Assembly (NCBI GenBank): GCA_025331125.1
Contig: JAOALB010000153.1
Coordinates: 1-64,000, forward strand
Origin: Mycogone perniciosa
Lineage: Eukaryota > Ascomycota > Sordariomycetes > Hypocreales > Hypocreaceae
Length of the DNA: 64,000 nucleotides
Direction of reading: 5' to 3'
A model generated the notes under the pieces. The model was not told the origin of the DNA. It searched no databases and saw nothing but the letters and a program-made list of their open reading frames with translations. Shown here piece by piece: positions 10,096-21,322 of this stretch (position 1 is its first letter; the number at the start of each line of letters is the position of its first letter). A program made the translations under genes and the position numbers.

Positions 10096-11411
10096 TCACG
10101 ACAGTGATTCAACGCCGGCCTTCATAGCCTTGAAGCGACTCCAGTCATGGCTGTCCTGCACCAAGCTCCAGGCCATCACACCACCCAGCTTCTTAGCAGC
10201 GACAATCTCTTTGAACTTGCGCGCAATCAGCTTGGGTGTGTCCCAAGTCCAGTACACCTTCTTGTTCGAGTCCCAATACCACTGGCCACCAAGCTGGCTA
10301 TCCTCCCGTCCGTTCTGGATGGCGTGTAGCATGTCACCACCCCAGTTTTCCACCTCGAATGTGACAGCGCCAGAGAGACCGGTATCAACACCGTCAGGAG
10401 CTTCAAGCACGGCGGTCTCACAGCCGGTAGACTTGGTGCAGTCGACGCCGTTCTTGGTGGTGAACCATTTAGCGTAGAAGGCAAAGCCGAGGCTCATCTT
10501 GCTGGCGGACATGCCGCGCTCGAGATAAATGTTTATGGTGTTAAGGGAACCGGCGATGGAGGTGTGGTGAGTGGTCTCGTTCATTCGGCGGTTCATCAAA
10601 TCATAAGTCATGACCTAGAGACGTGTTAATTCATTGCGCCTCATCTAAAACATTGACCTGACATGCACTCACATTGACATGGTCCACAGCCTTGTTAATC
10701 TTGGGCACCTGCTCTGGTGTAAAGGCAATCATATCCTCCTCACGTCCAGGTACAGCAATGGAAAGTTCCTTGTCGCCAATTGCCGCCTTGATCTCAGCCA
10801 GAAGCAGTGGGTAGGTCTGAATCTCACTCGTCTTCTGGTCGTTGGGGATCCTCCTGTAGTCTTCGCCATTGCCGCCAGGATACTCCCAGTCAATATCTGC
10901 AGAACATGAGTTATTGCTTCACTCCCTAATCGCAGCCGTGGTGAAGCTTATGCTTACCGACACAGTCGTATCCAAGTCTATCGAGCGTAGCTGCTATGTT
11001 CTTGGCGTAGGTCTTGCGCGTCTGCTCGGTTGCAGCACCGATACTGAAACCAGCCGTGTCTCCCCAGCCGCCGATGGCCATGCACACCTTGGTACCTTGA
11101 TCGAACAGGGCACGAACTTGGTCCAGAGGCATGAAGGGAGTATACTGCCCGCCCCCGTTGAAGATGGTTGTACCAGCAAACGCAGTGATAACGTGGGTAA
11201 CACCAGCAGTGACGGACTTGTCCGGCAAGTTCGCGGTGTGCCATCTGCAAAGATGTGAGCATTTCCAGTCATCCAGAACAGATGCTTCATCTGCGATTGA
11301 TGATGGTAATGGTGGAGGCTGAACTTACTGGTCGAAATACATGGCAAAATGGGGCTTGGCCAGCACGCCGGTGGTGGCGGCTGCCATTACGGTGAGCATT
11401 GAGGAACGCAT
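10096..11411 (-). CDS. Secreted GH18 chitinase, four exons
   Basis: Exons are 11411-11329, 11244-10958, 10896-10673 and 10614-10096. The introns are 84, 61 and 58 bp with GTAAGT, GTAAGC and GTGAGT donors and CAG/TAG acceptors, and all phases agree. The product is 370 residues. The first 18 or so residues form a signal peptide (MRSSMLTVMAAATTGVLA), so it is secreted. The GH18 signature DxxDxDxE is intact as DCVDIDWE with catalytic Glu128, followed by YPGG. The Met-Tyr-Asp strand (VMTYDLMN) and the C-terminal Trp of GVMAWSL also fit the GH18 barrel. No chitin-binding module or GPI signal is seen. Expected action: hydrolysis of chitin in the wall or environment. A short 12-bp first coding block after the signal runs straight into the barrel, so it is a single-domain enzyme. 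Nothing looks broken. Confidence 0.93.
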
Positions 11412-12589
11412 CGTGATGATATCGCAACAACTGCAACGACTATGAAAGGAATGGTGAGAAGAGATGAGAAGCAGATATCACACACAACTTACACGGTGGG
11501 GGAAGAGCTTCTCTTTAACCTCCAAGCCCCCAACAGTCATTCACTCACCGAAGGGTGTGATAAAGGTCTAAGGCATACCATGTTTGGCAGATCGTTACTA
11601 AACTCCGATTAGCCAAACACTGTAACGTCGCAATATCATGCCAAACGGTGAATCATTCGCGGGTGCTTCCTTTGAGCGCAGGATGACACCTGTCGAGATG
11701 GGCATAGCCATCTTGGCGCCCCATGGGGATGCGAGTCAGGGGAGAGCATTCACTGATCACATGAGCTCAGCACTCATTCAGGAGCGAGTGAATGGCATAT
11801 GCAACCCCAGGTTTTTACACGTGCCAAACGTTTGATCGTGGCTTGTGGCGCGTCCAATAGTACGAGGAGGTTGATGACCCATGGCGACTAATGCAGGGCA
11901 AACAACTTCCTAATCAGGAAGATGGTCGGAGATCTGCAGCGGGATTAATATTTCTTGGCTCATCTGACTGCGCACACGAATCATAAGCTTCTCATTAGTT
12001 TTGTTGAGTGTTTGATAATGAATCGGCGATCGGAAACCAACACATGTCGGCAAACAGAGTTGCCTGATTCAGACTAAACACGTGCACCGACTGAACCATC
12101 GTAAAGTCACATGATAACATCATTTTTAACGGTATCGGCTTGACCGCCGGATCTTTTTACATCCACATCAGTCAACCATAGAACGGGGAGCCTGACGCCG
12201 TATTCTCTCACTCTCTTTCTACGTTTGTAACGAGGCGCTGTGGGAACCCGACCCACAAACTGGTATGAAACTAGTGCTCGAGGGACAGATGGATAAAAAG
12301 GCAATGATGAAGTGGATATTTGGAATTGACAACGAGTAGAGTGCATATGTACCACTCCGTATAGAGCTTTTCCTTTCTTTCTTTTCTCTCCATCCAGCCT
12401 TAGGTCGGCGATATACAGTGATAATGATTACCTGAGTGGCTGATAGCTTCGTGGCTCTTAAATTAGTCCCAGGGGCTGTCTTCTGTTGGTTTTGTGTGTG
12501 TTTAGTGTGGTATTCCCTCCTCGACAAACTAGGATTAATAGCTTTTATACTATAGGACGTTAATAGGATATTATCATCATTATTATTAT
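11412..12589. other. Intergenic region upstream of chitinase
   Basis: About 1.2 kb. The first few hundred bases should hold the chitinase promoter. A 65-codon frame at 11640-11835 has no recognisable product. The last part becomes AT-rich and includes a short TTATTATTA-like tract (about 12570-12590) next to the LINE-like remnant. No RNA gene seen. Confidence 0.5.
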
Positions 12590-13091
12590 AGGTGTTGGCG
12601 AGGGTTATACTATTTTTAGTTACAAGTAGTTGTAGTGGCAGCGACACTCGCGCCGCGTCTGCATAGGTGAAAAATGGGGCCTTTGCCGCCGTGCTCGCGT
12701 TTGTCGTGATAGCCTCAAGCTGTTCGCGGACCTGTTTCAGTTCCTCGGTCATCTTTTTCCTGTCCTCTTCCATCTTTTGGCTCAGTTCGCTCATCATGTC
12801 TTGCTGCGTGCAGGCCCTCTCGACCTGCGCCTTCAACGCCGCCTTTAGCTATCTGATCTCCTCGTGGGAGTCTTCCAGCAACTCCAGGGCCTTTCGGACC
12901 ATTGCCAGCCCATCGTTGTCGTCAATGACGTCGCCGCCATTTTTGGTTTTAGTTGCTAGACTCTTTTGCCCTCCATTTGGTTTCTCTTGGGCTGCTGGTC
13001 GGGTGCATTTCAGAAAAAACCACCACCAATCTGGCGCTGTTCCTCGGCTGGTCAGATCTGTCTTGGTTACAGCCAGGAGCGAAATGGGCAT
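12590..13091 (-). pseudogene. LINE ORF1-like (Tad-type) remnant
   Basis: Read leftward, a frame from 13091 gives a Lys/Asn-rich stretch and then a long Glu/Lys/Gln coiled coil (about 12900-12700), ending in FTYADAAR (near 12669-12646). A coiled coil followed by a (S/T)YA(D/E)AAR motif is familiar from ORF1 proteins of fungal Tad-like LINEs. One in-frame TAG lies at 12849-12851, and after the motif the similarity stops. No endonuclease or reverse transcriptase follows. Seen: coiled coil, motif, stop. Known: the ORF1 arrangement. Inferred: a truncated, dead copy. An unrelated coiled-coil gene is the alternative. Confidence 0.45.
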
Positions 13092-13551
13092 CCTCTTTAC
13101 ACACTCTTACTCATTCTGGATACAAGATCATTACTGGGCGGTCCAAACTGGCTTGAGAATTGCCCCACAAACGTAGCTCATTCTGGATTTTGTCGCACCA
13201 GGTCGCTGCGAATAAGTACCACTGAAGTCCTTCGCTCGTCACCCAAGCCTAGCCGAGCCGAGCCAGCGATGCAATTTGCGACCTGCCCGAAAGACACTGC
13301 CGTTCGTGCCGTTGGCTGACTAGGATCCAGACCTGCCATATAACGAACAGCCACCCTCCTGTACATACTACGAACTCGAACGGAAGTGAACATTAAACAA
13401 TAGAGTAGTCGCGAAGCAAACTAGAGAAGTTTGTGGAGAAAACGAGATTGAGCAAGTCTTGTAAGGCTGATGCAACGACGATCGTCATGTCCGTTACCTA
13501 CCGTTCCGAGAAAGATATAACCAAACGGTTCACCTTCACCTTCGTCTTCTC
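13092..13551. other. Spacer, no gene recognised
   Basis: About 460 bp between the LINE-like remnant and the 3' end of the exporter gene. Short open frames on both strands have no recognisable content. The left part may still belong to the degenerate LINE fragment. Confidence 0.4.
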
Positions 13552-16500
13552 CTAACCAGCGCTCCGAGTCGTCCTCCGCTGGGCCAGCCGCCTCTCAGCC
13601 GCCTGGCTGGCCCTGCTATCACGACCGCCCGCGTCGACGCGGAAGCTGAAGTCCACGACGCCTACCAGCCCGCTTACCGCCCGCACCAACCCCTCAAGGT
13701 CGTCGCATACCATCGTGCTGCACACTTGCATCACGACGAACTCCGCGCAGCCGCTCAGCTCCATGTTGTGTGCGTCCAAGATTTTGGTATTGCCGGTGAA
13801 GGCGATGTCTGCTTCTTCGCTTTGGGGTTGCTGGTCGCGTTTGGTGCACTTCTCTGCGACGTGATGTGCGGCTCCCTGGCGCAAATCGATGGTAGTCAGC
13901 CCCGGGTTTCCGTGTCCACCTGAGGAGTCCCGTGGAGGAAGTAATGGATCCTCATCTTGATCTGATTCTGCAGCCGTGCCGTCTTTCGGCCTCTGCATCA
14001 GTCTCCGCGTCATCTCGTAAGGTCGAGGAAGCGGCAGGAAGGGTGGCAAGCTCTGGCCTGAAAACATTGAGTTTGACAATAAGGTTAATGTTGACAGGAC
14101 GGTATGGTGTGTCAGTTCTACTCCCAGAAGGATCTCCGCAAGCGCCCGCCACCAGCGGTTATTTTGCGCGTCTGCATCGGCATCTGATGTACCAGCTGCT
14201 CGGTCTTCAGCTTGCTCATCGTCGGAGTCCTTCCCCGTCTTGTGCGTTCGCGGCGGATGTGTTAGGGCATAGCTCATAAGCGTTAGATAGCTCATGATAC
14301 GCGCACTACGCATGATGATCTCTTGGTATGTCTCAATGGGAAAGCGGCCGCCTATGGTAGGCTCCCACCGCTGCCACACGACATGAGATTCCATAGAGGA
14401 CATGAGACGCATAACTTTGCCGAAAATCTTACGCCGAGCTTTTAAGAGGCGGTAAGTAGGCGATGTTTCTGACTCGATGTCGCCTGCTGTCTCTTCAAGC
14501 TGGGATTGCATAGTCGAAGTTATCACGCTGAAATAGTTAGCAAGAAGGTATATCGTCGCGGACAATTCCTGTCGAAGCCAAGTCCGGTCGGTTAAAGGAG
14601 AAGGGAAAATTGTCCAGAAGAACGCAACCAGGCTGCCTCCGGCGACAGCAGCGAGCCGATACGGAGCCAGGAGATAGGTTCTACAAGCATTGTATTAGCT
14701 AGTGGCGATCTTGATGAAAAGGAAAAGGACAGGTAGGGCTTACGGGTAGTACGGCTGTCCTGTCTCGGTAGCTACAGCTTCGCCAAGCCGTCTGACCTGT
14801 AGCTCGTAGCCGAGAATAATAATCTGAGTGGTAATGGTAATCATAACAATTGGAATAAACCGGGGAAATTTGAAAAAGTAATATTCAATGAAGATAAACA
14901 ACCACAGGAAGACAATAATACCGGGGGTCTTCTGGTCGACGATATACCAGATAATGAGTGAGAAGATCATGGCTAGACAGGTGCCCCCGACTCGACAGAA
15001 GAAGCCGAAAACAGACTGGCCAGAAGCTGTCGAGAGTGAGTATTTATCAAAGTCAACCCCCAAGGGAGGCAGAGACGTACTTATTGTCATTCCTATAGCG
15101 ATAGTAATCATTGCCCAGTCTAGTCTCTGATCTTGGAAGAATACTTGGGTATGCTCCAAGAATGCCACGATACCGATCGTCATCGTAGCACAAGCGACTC
15201 GAAAGCCGAAGGCCGACTCCTTAGATCCTAAGACTGCCGAGATCCTACAAAGCCCGTTCCCAATATGTTGCCAGATATTGGTGGCAGGAAGATGCTCTGG
15301 ATCCTTCTTTTGGTTATAGCCATCCCCATAGTAGACGTAGTTCGCCTCCAGGATATCCGGGTTCTGCTTTACACTCGAGTCATATCCTTTAAAGATGCTT
15401 GTCAACCACTTCCATAGTCGGTATCCGGAAGGGAAGAGTAAGCGTTTATGCTTCATTGTACCGTCCTCGACTTTCTCGTCGGCGAAGGCGACAAGGTCTT
15501 GGACGGCTTCCCCAGCCTCATGCATCAGCTGTTCCATATATAGACTCACGTAGAGTTGGGCCTGGTTTCTTTGCATGGCGTCGCTGGCCGTCAAGTGCTG
15601 CAGATTGGTGAGTTTTGCTTCGTCCGCTAACAGTGGCCGCTCCCTAACCCAGGTCCGGAGGACTTTACCTTTTTGCGAATAGAATTGCCGGACTTTCTTA
15701 TCCACGACCCTAGCAAACCCTTCGTCGCCTGGGTTGACCTCGTCACCGCGCGCCTCAACATCGACATCGTCCGATCCGCTGCTCTTTGACTTCTTGGATA
15801 CCTTTGGCTTGGGGAGAATCTCCAAGCAGATGCCAGTATGTTCGAGGCCTTGGTCGATTGCTTCACCGAGTATCTGGAATGGCGCGTGCATTTGTTTTAT
15901 GATATCATTCCACACTTGTTTCTCTCGATTCTTTTCCCCCACGATCTCAGCCGCTGTATCCTCGTCGGCATTCCAGCCTCGACGCTCGGCGAATCTGTGG
16001 AAGATATCTATAATAGTGCTCATCGCCACTCTACCGGCCGTCAGCCGCGTTCCTGTCTAGAAGTAGGGGATAGCAAACTCACATTAGAATCATGACGTTT
16101 CGAATTAGCGTGAACGTCTCGCCGAGATCTTTAGCGTTAAGCTTTCCCCAAGCCATATCCCTCTTCGCAAAGGTCATATCGCCATATAGCTTGCCAACCA
16201 AGACCCTTATTGCACCGACTGTCTCTTTGAGACACTTGGATGCTTTCGCCTCCTTGGTCATGCCTTCATCTGTCGCCTTCTTCCCCACCTTCTTCGCTTT
16301 TAGCTTCTTCTTGTCCCGTGAGGCTTCTCGCTCCTCGGCATTTCTCTCCTGGATAGCAAACATGTCCTCTTTTGCTAAGCCCGCCAGATATTCCTTTTGT
16401 AAACCGACTACCTTTCTAAGCAGGCCAATAAGGCTCTTAAACTCCCCGATCACTACCATGCGACTGCTAATAGGGAAGACGAAGAGCGACACGCCCGTCG

Positions 16501-17255
16501 CTAGTCCCATACCAAATAGCATCGCTAGAAGTTGCTCTTTTACGAAGGCCTCCGCCGCCGTAGTTGTGGCTATCATGGGCCCGAAGGTCGTGCTATTATT
16601 GATCAAGATACTATAGATGATCACAGGCAGGTTGAAGCTAGGCAGCTTCGCCCGCACGAGGTTTGCGAACCAGATATTGGCGAACAGCCATACTGCGCAG
16701 ACGGCCGACTGGGACGAATTATACGGTGGTGGGGATATCGTGGTACCCTGGGATGTGGGAAGGGAGGTATGGATGCGTGCTTGGATGGAAGACCAGAGGG
16801 CGAGGAGGGACATGGCCGCACCAACGCAGATGACAAGGACGTTGAGGATGAGGTTCTGGATAAACCTGTCGCGCGGCAGGATCGCAACGGCAAGGACGGA
16901 GATTATGGGGATTAGATAGCCCTGCGTCGTGAAGTAATTAGATATTAGTGTCGATTGGTACATCGATATGCCGATTATAGGAGGGATGGAGCCTCTGCGG
17001 AAAGCAAGAAGACATTAGTATGGAAGTCCCCGAAGAAGCAAAAGAAGGTGGAGTGAGGTCTGACTTGAACATCAAGATTAAGGTGGGAGTATCTAGCCCA
17101 ACCTTGTCCATATAGCGCTTCAATGTAGCGGGCTTCGGCTTCGGACGTTCCTCCGCATCGTCACCAGCCGCGGCGGGTTCCTGCTTCCCCGGAGATGGGC
17201 TCGGGGGTCCATTTGGCTGCTTTTCTGGGCTCGCCATGGGTTGGGATATTCGCAT
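13552..17255 (-). CDS. Aromatic acid exporter / fusaric acid resistance-like membrane protein
   Basis: Five exons: 17255-17065, 16994-16083, 16030-15081, 15026-14744 and 14680-13552. The introns are 70, 52, 54 and 63 bp, and phases agree at every joint. The product is 1154 residues. After a Pro/Lys-rich cytosolic N-terminus comes a first membrane block (MYQSTLISNYF..., roughly residues 70-230), a long charged cytosolic region with a Lys-rich stretch (KKLKAKKVGKK), a second membrane block (roughly 640-790) containing GQSVFGFF and LAPYR, and a C-terminal cytosolic domain beginning LTDRTWLRQ and YLLANYF. This is the ArAE_2_N plus DUF2421 architecture, related to FUSC proteins that export aromatic or toxic acids. 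The 54-bp intron is in frame and stop-free, so retention would add 18 residues. Start: ATG at 17255; the ATG at 17237 is an alternative. Confidence 0.9.
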
Positions 17256-17857
17256 GTTCGTACTCCCTCCCTGCAATTAGGCCAATCGGCTCTAATGGAA
17301 GGAGTGTGAAGCTGGCGTAGACGCGCGAGCAGGTTTATAAACGTGGAGTTTGGGCATTGTGACGAAGTGAACCTCAGGCAGACAAGATACCTTAAGACGA
17401 TGCGATATGGATGCGAACGGTGATTTAGCTTTGGCCAATGCTGTCATTCCACATCTCCCAATGGTGAGGGAGCTTGTTCTTAGTGACATTGCACAACAAC
17501 AGTGCCAATCCTCCGTGAGGTAGGGGCGCGAGGGTTTTCCACCTCCAATCAGCTGAGATTTTTGGATATATGCTTCGTTAGCGGATGAAGCTGCCTATTC
17601 ATGACCTCAGAGGGCACACGGGGCTAAAGATTTCATATCTTCTCTTAGGTGAGAAATCCTGACAAGGCATCTAAGGTATCTATCTACCTTCAAGGAGTGG
17701 TACGCGGCACTTCATTTAAACTTTGTGCTTGTGTCGACGCAACACCAGCAAATGATAGCGTGAAAATCCTTGAACTTCATCGCATATGTAAATAAACAAT
17801 TTGTCAAAGCACAGGTATCATCCTTGTCTCTCCTTAACGCCACCATCTCCATCCAAA
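17256..17857. other. Spacer between exporter promoter and K+ channel remnant
   Basis: About 600 bp. The right-hand end of the exporter gene makes this its promoter region. A 65-codon - strand frame (17292-17489) has no recognisable content. No repeat or RNA gene seen. Confidence 0.5.
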
Positions 17858-18482
17858 TCATACACCTCCTGTACCTCCCGATGCGCCACCGTGGCTGCTG
17901 AGCTGCCGATGCCTCTCTGCCGATAACGACTCCCGGAGCCTATCCATAAGCCTGTCCAGAATCCACTCGCTCTCCCCCTGACTACCCATTAAAGGACTAC
18001 GATCCCCGACCCACCACCACGTCAGCTCCTTATCTGAGTCCTCATCGTTAGGATCCCGGCGCTTTTCCTTTGGCTTGGCCTTGCGGTGTGTCTCTGCGTT
18101 GCGTTCATCTTCGCCAATAAGCTTGAGGTACCAGGCCCATTGGTCGAAAGTGTAGCGCTGCGGCTTGGATTCTTTAAGGTGGCTGACAATAACCTGGATC
18201 TCGGAGATTCAGGAGGAAGTGGAAGTCAGTGCCCGTAGGAAGCTCATCGTAGAGATTGCGGAGGCAAGAGAGCGAGTGTTGGACTCTGGAAGTGAAGCTT
18301 GATAGAGCGCGAGTGCGTTGTGGGCGACTGCTCTGTGAAACCCTTTGATCGACAACGGAGGTACTGGGGCAGCCTCTATCATCGTCCTGGAGAGTCTGTT
18401 CGTCGGACTCGGTCATGATCTCAGCTAATTGTTGATCGGTGCTCCTCGAGGACTCCGCCAGCTCCGGAGATGCAGAGTTCAG
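17858..18482 (-). pseudogene. 3' end of a TOK-type outward-rectifier K+ channel gene, frameshifted
   Basis: Read leftward, one frame gives STDQQLAEIMTESDEQTLQ and later LRNLYDELPTGTDFHFLLNL. The homology then moves to another frame at about 18200-18210, as if one base had been lost, and continues EIQVIVSHLKES, YTFDQWAWYLKLIGEDE, WVGDRSPLM, EWILDRLMDRL to a TGA at 17858. This C-terminal pattern (YTFDQW...YLKLIGE, then a W..G..SPLM block and a final amphipathic helix) is what I know from the cytosolic tail of fungal two-pore-domain outward rectifiers. No pore (GYGD-type) or membrane segments occur upstream; instead 5S rRNA fragments begin at about 18614. So this is a 5'-truncated, frameshifted copy. 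The family assignment rests on memory of the tail only. Confidence 0.6.
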
Positions 18483-18613
18483 ATGGCCTAGGAAGTTTTC
18501 ATGTCTATTTACAATAATAAGTGTATAGAGATTATTACTAAGTCTAGCAAGATGTTTGACGAGTATATCGAGATGGCTAAAGGCAATATAATGCAGTATA
18601 TATATTACCAGTG

Positions 18614-18651
18614 AGGTGGGTGACCACCAGCGAACACCGGCTGTTGTATGT
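18614..18651 (+). pseudogene. 3' fragment of a 5S rRNA gene
   Basis: The last 38 or so bases of 5S rRNA (from GGTGGGTGACCACCAGCGAA to GTTGTATGT) are present and identical to the same part of the complete copy 200 bp downstream, followed by a T-rich tract. The 5' two thirds are missing. It abuts the truncated K+ channel remnant. Confidence 0.8.
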
Positions 18652-18733
18652 CTTCCTTTTTTGCATTTTTTGCATTCTCCATAGACTACCGAGGTTGGGA
18701 ATCATGATAGCCTGACTGAAGTCATCTCCAAGC

Positions 18734-18852
18734 ACATACGACCATAGGTAGTGGAAAATTCGGGGTCCCGTCCGCTCCCCCATAGACAAGCCACTAACTG
18801 GCAGATTAGTAGTTGGGTGGGTGACCACCAGCGAACACCGGCTGTTGTATGT
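18734..18852 (+). rRNA. 5S ribosomal RNA, full length
   Basis: A 119-nt match to the fungal 5S structure. The ends pair (ACATACGAC with GTTGTATGT, helix I). The internal promoter region is present, including the conserved GTTGGGTGGGTGACCACCAG loop, and CCCGTCCGCTC lies in the 5' half. It is followed directly by CTTTTT, a Pol III terminator. In filamentous ascomycetes 5S genes are dispersed rather than inside the rDNA repeat, so a single copy between protein genes is normal. Some bases differ from the common ascomycete sequence (for example the AACACCGGC part of the 3' arm), so it may be a variant or mildly decayed gene. A function is likely but not proven. Confidence 0.85.
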
Positions 18853-18911
18853 CTTTTTGATGTTTCTTTTTATTCGCTGTTGTGAGATATGCGAGCTGAG
18901 AGAGTAACCAG

Positions 18912-18959
18912 CATATACAACCATATCCATTGGAATATACGGGATCCCGTCAAGCTCTT
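18912..18959 (+). pseudogene. 5' fragment of a 5S rRNA gene, mutated
   Basis: About 48 bases matching the 5' half of ascomycete 5S rRNA (ATACAACCATA...GGAATATACGGGATCCCGTC), after which similarity ends. Compared with the usual 5' end several changes are C-to-T or G-to-A. It is closer to the standard fungal CCATTGGAA...ACGGGATCCCG form than the full copy at 18734, so it is not a simple duplicate of it. Confidence 0.65.
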
Positions 18960-20253
18960 TTCTTGAGTTGGATATCTTCTACTTTTTGCAGCCAAAGACT
19001 CTAAATTTAGAGTCACACACTTCCGTTTCTGGAAGAAAGGGTACCCCGCGCTAGACAATCTACCACCGTTAAGTCACCTGACATAACCAAACAAAACGGA
19101 CCTTACACCACCGCAACTTTTTTACCTGCCCTTACCTCTAGAGCTGCCGATATCGGCAGTTATTTGCGTTCCAATATTTATGCGCCTAACTAGCTATTGG
19201 GCTCACACCCCCTCCAATACAATAGGTAAGGAGAATCCCAACCAATAAAATAGCGACACATAACAGTAATCCCTGCAGCCTGCATTTATATTACTCTCTT
19301 AAATTAAATAGTGTACTTAAAGAAAAACAGTCACCTATCATATAGATTTCTTGATGTGTATACAGCGACGCGATTGCTTTCAATCCCTTATTAATAGACC
19401 TACAGGAGCTTCTAGTAATAAAGAGCTATTGGAAGATAGAAAGTAGGATAATGCTTTAAGATAATAATCACTAAACCCTTAATCTGCGAGGTTTATAGGT
19501 ATATTAGTGTTGAATGTACTCTGTAGAGTAGATGAAAATTATGTAATTAAGGTACTGGAGGTTTAGTCCGGGAGAATCTATTACCGACGCCAGTGCCTTT
19601 TCCAGACTTTGAAGCAGCTTGAACAGTACCTGTAATCCCAACACTTATACTAACAAGGTACTGACCAACTATGGATGGCGATAGCCATCTTAGGCTTTTA
19701 CCCTAATGTGGGATCTGCGCAGATATATTATTGAGGCATGAAAGGGTAATAGCGCGTATAAGAATCCTCCCCTAACCTTAAGCGTTTGCTTTATATATAT
19801 CGCTCTTTAGCCCCTTTACTGATATTATCCTGCAGTCTTCAGTAATAATAATTTAACTTCTTATAGTTGCAGTTAGCCTTTTCCTTTCCTATAACCGGGC
19901 TATATTATTATAAGGGTTAATAGTTTCCTACTATACCGCTACCTAGACTGTAAAAGGTATACTGCATTGCTAGAGTTCGCTCTAATATACTATAACTGCT
20001 ATAAGATATTTAGCAAGAAATGCGTTATTAATGGCGCTAATGCCTTATATCGGCTATAGGTATTGGCTGCGTAGAGAAATCCTTGGCGAGGAGCGCGGCC
20101 TATTTATTTATCTATTAAAGCACTCGATATAGATATACTTTAAATAACAGCCCAGCTATGCGGATTACTATAACTATATAAGTTGCCAGTCGAGCTGCTT
20201 TATATGATTTAGGGCTATTCTAGGTATTCCTTGTTTTGGAGGTGTATGTCGGC
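18960..20253. other. Spacer, unassigned, AT-rich towards the right
   Basis: About 1.3 kb with no credible open frame. It is rich in TA, carries many short tracts like TATATTA, and is probably decayed mobile DNA, but I cannot assign it to a family. No tRNA recognised. Confidence 0.4.
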
Positions 20254-20258
20254 ACTTT

Positions 20259-20336
20259 TGATATGCATAAAAGCATATCCTTCCTATTCCTTCCCTTTTC
20301 ATCCTCATTCTCTCCTTCTACACCCATTGTGTATTA
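20259..20336 (+). repeat. Left LTR of the miniature element
   Basis: 78 bp, pyrimidine-rich in its centre (TTCCTTCCCTTTTCATCCTC). It is preceded by the TSD copy ACTTT. Confidence 0.88.
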
Positions 20337-20610
20337 TATGGTAGCAATTTTCATGATTCCGATCGTGTAACCAGCTTCCGCTGCCAGATACAGCCAAACG
20401 CAACCAATACACCAACCAAGCTGCAGCCAGACGTATCTACGACTAAGCCGTCCCTTTCATTAGGCCTGAACGGCAGCTTCAATCCGGCTCGATCAGACCT
20501 GCCGGATAACGCGTTCTTTCATTCCTTCGTTCCTTGGCGTTTGATAACGCGTTTCCTTGCTTCCTTCGCGTTTGGCGTTCTTTATTTCCTTCGATTCGAC
20601 CGACTTCGTG

Positions 20611-20970
20611 ATGGGCCTATTCGATCAGCTCGATCAGCTCGAACAACAGCGGGCCTGGCAGCTATATCAGCAAGGTCTGCAGCGCCGAACCTGCGGATTG
20701 TGCCGCCAGACCTTCCCATCACGGAATCAGCTTTTTGTTCATCTTCAATCGCGCTGCCCAGCTAGCCCGATCGAATTCAAGCCCGTCAGCCGTTCAAGCC
20801 CGTCAGCCGTTCAAGCCGGATCCAACGCTTCGAACAACGCCGCTTTGAACTTCGCGGCTCTATTCGACTTAGCCGACGTGAACAACACGAATTCGACCGA
20901 CCTAGTCGACCCGAACAACGCGGCCCCATTCAACGCGGCCCTATTCAACGGGTTCCACCAAGCCAGATAG
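20611..20970 (+). CDS. Gag-like zinc-finger protein inside the miniature element
   Basis: Start chosen at the ATG at 20611 (MGLFDQLDQLEQQ); the frame is open upstream only to a TTG. The product is 119 residues. Residues about 29-49 form a finger CGLCRQTFPSRNQLFVHLQSRC (C-x2-C-x12-H-x4-C when read across), of the kind found in many fungal retrotransposon proteins. Then follows a low-complexity region of repeated Asn-Asn-Ala-Ala and similar units encoded by AACAACGCGGCT-like repeats. A TAG at 20968 interrupts it, and the same Asn/Ala pattern continues in frame to about 21111. Further on (about 21150-21290) a frame reads YTKRHIDQYGFEPPSRLLDE, probably the old C-terminal part. Whether any protein is made is unknown. 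Confidence 0.5.
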   Translation: MGLFDQLDQLEQQRAWQLYQQGLQRRTCGLCRQTFPSRNQLFVHLQSRCPASPIEFKPVSRSSPSAVQAGSNASNNAALNFAALFDLADVNNTNSTDLVDPNNAAPFNAALFNGFHQAR

Positions 20971-21322
20971 AACAACGCTGCTTGGTTAGACCTAGCCGAC
21001 TTGGCCAACGCGGCTTCGAACAACGCGGCTCTGAACAACACGGCTCTGAACAACGCCGTTCCGTTCAACCTAGCCGACTCAAGCAACGCGTTCCTGGAAG
21101 CCAGCCACTAAGTTATCATGATTGAAAACGCTTAGCTAACCTAGCCCAATGGCAAGCCGGCTACACTAAGCGCCACATCGATCAATATGGCTTCGAACCA
21201 CCAAGCCGGCTATTGGATGAGGCCGTTAATCATTATCTTGTTCGGGTTGTTCAATGGCGTAGTGGCGGGGATAGTAGGGATAACCCGAGGTCGGGTTAGT
21301 TTTCTTTTCTAGGGGGGGCATT

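Noticed and set aside
11640..11835. 65-codon + strand frame upstream of the chitinase
   Set aside because: Short, no homology, and positioned in the likely chitinase promoter.
18577..18930. 117-codon - strand frame with a repeated TYNSRCSLVVTH peptide
   Set aside because: The repeated peptide is the antisense translation of the 5S rRNA 3' ends; not a protein gene.
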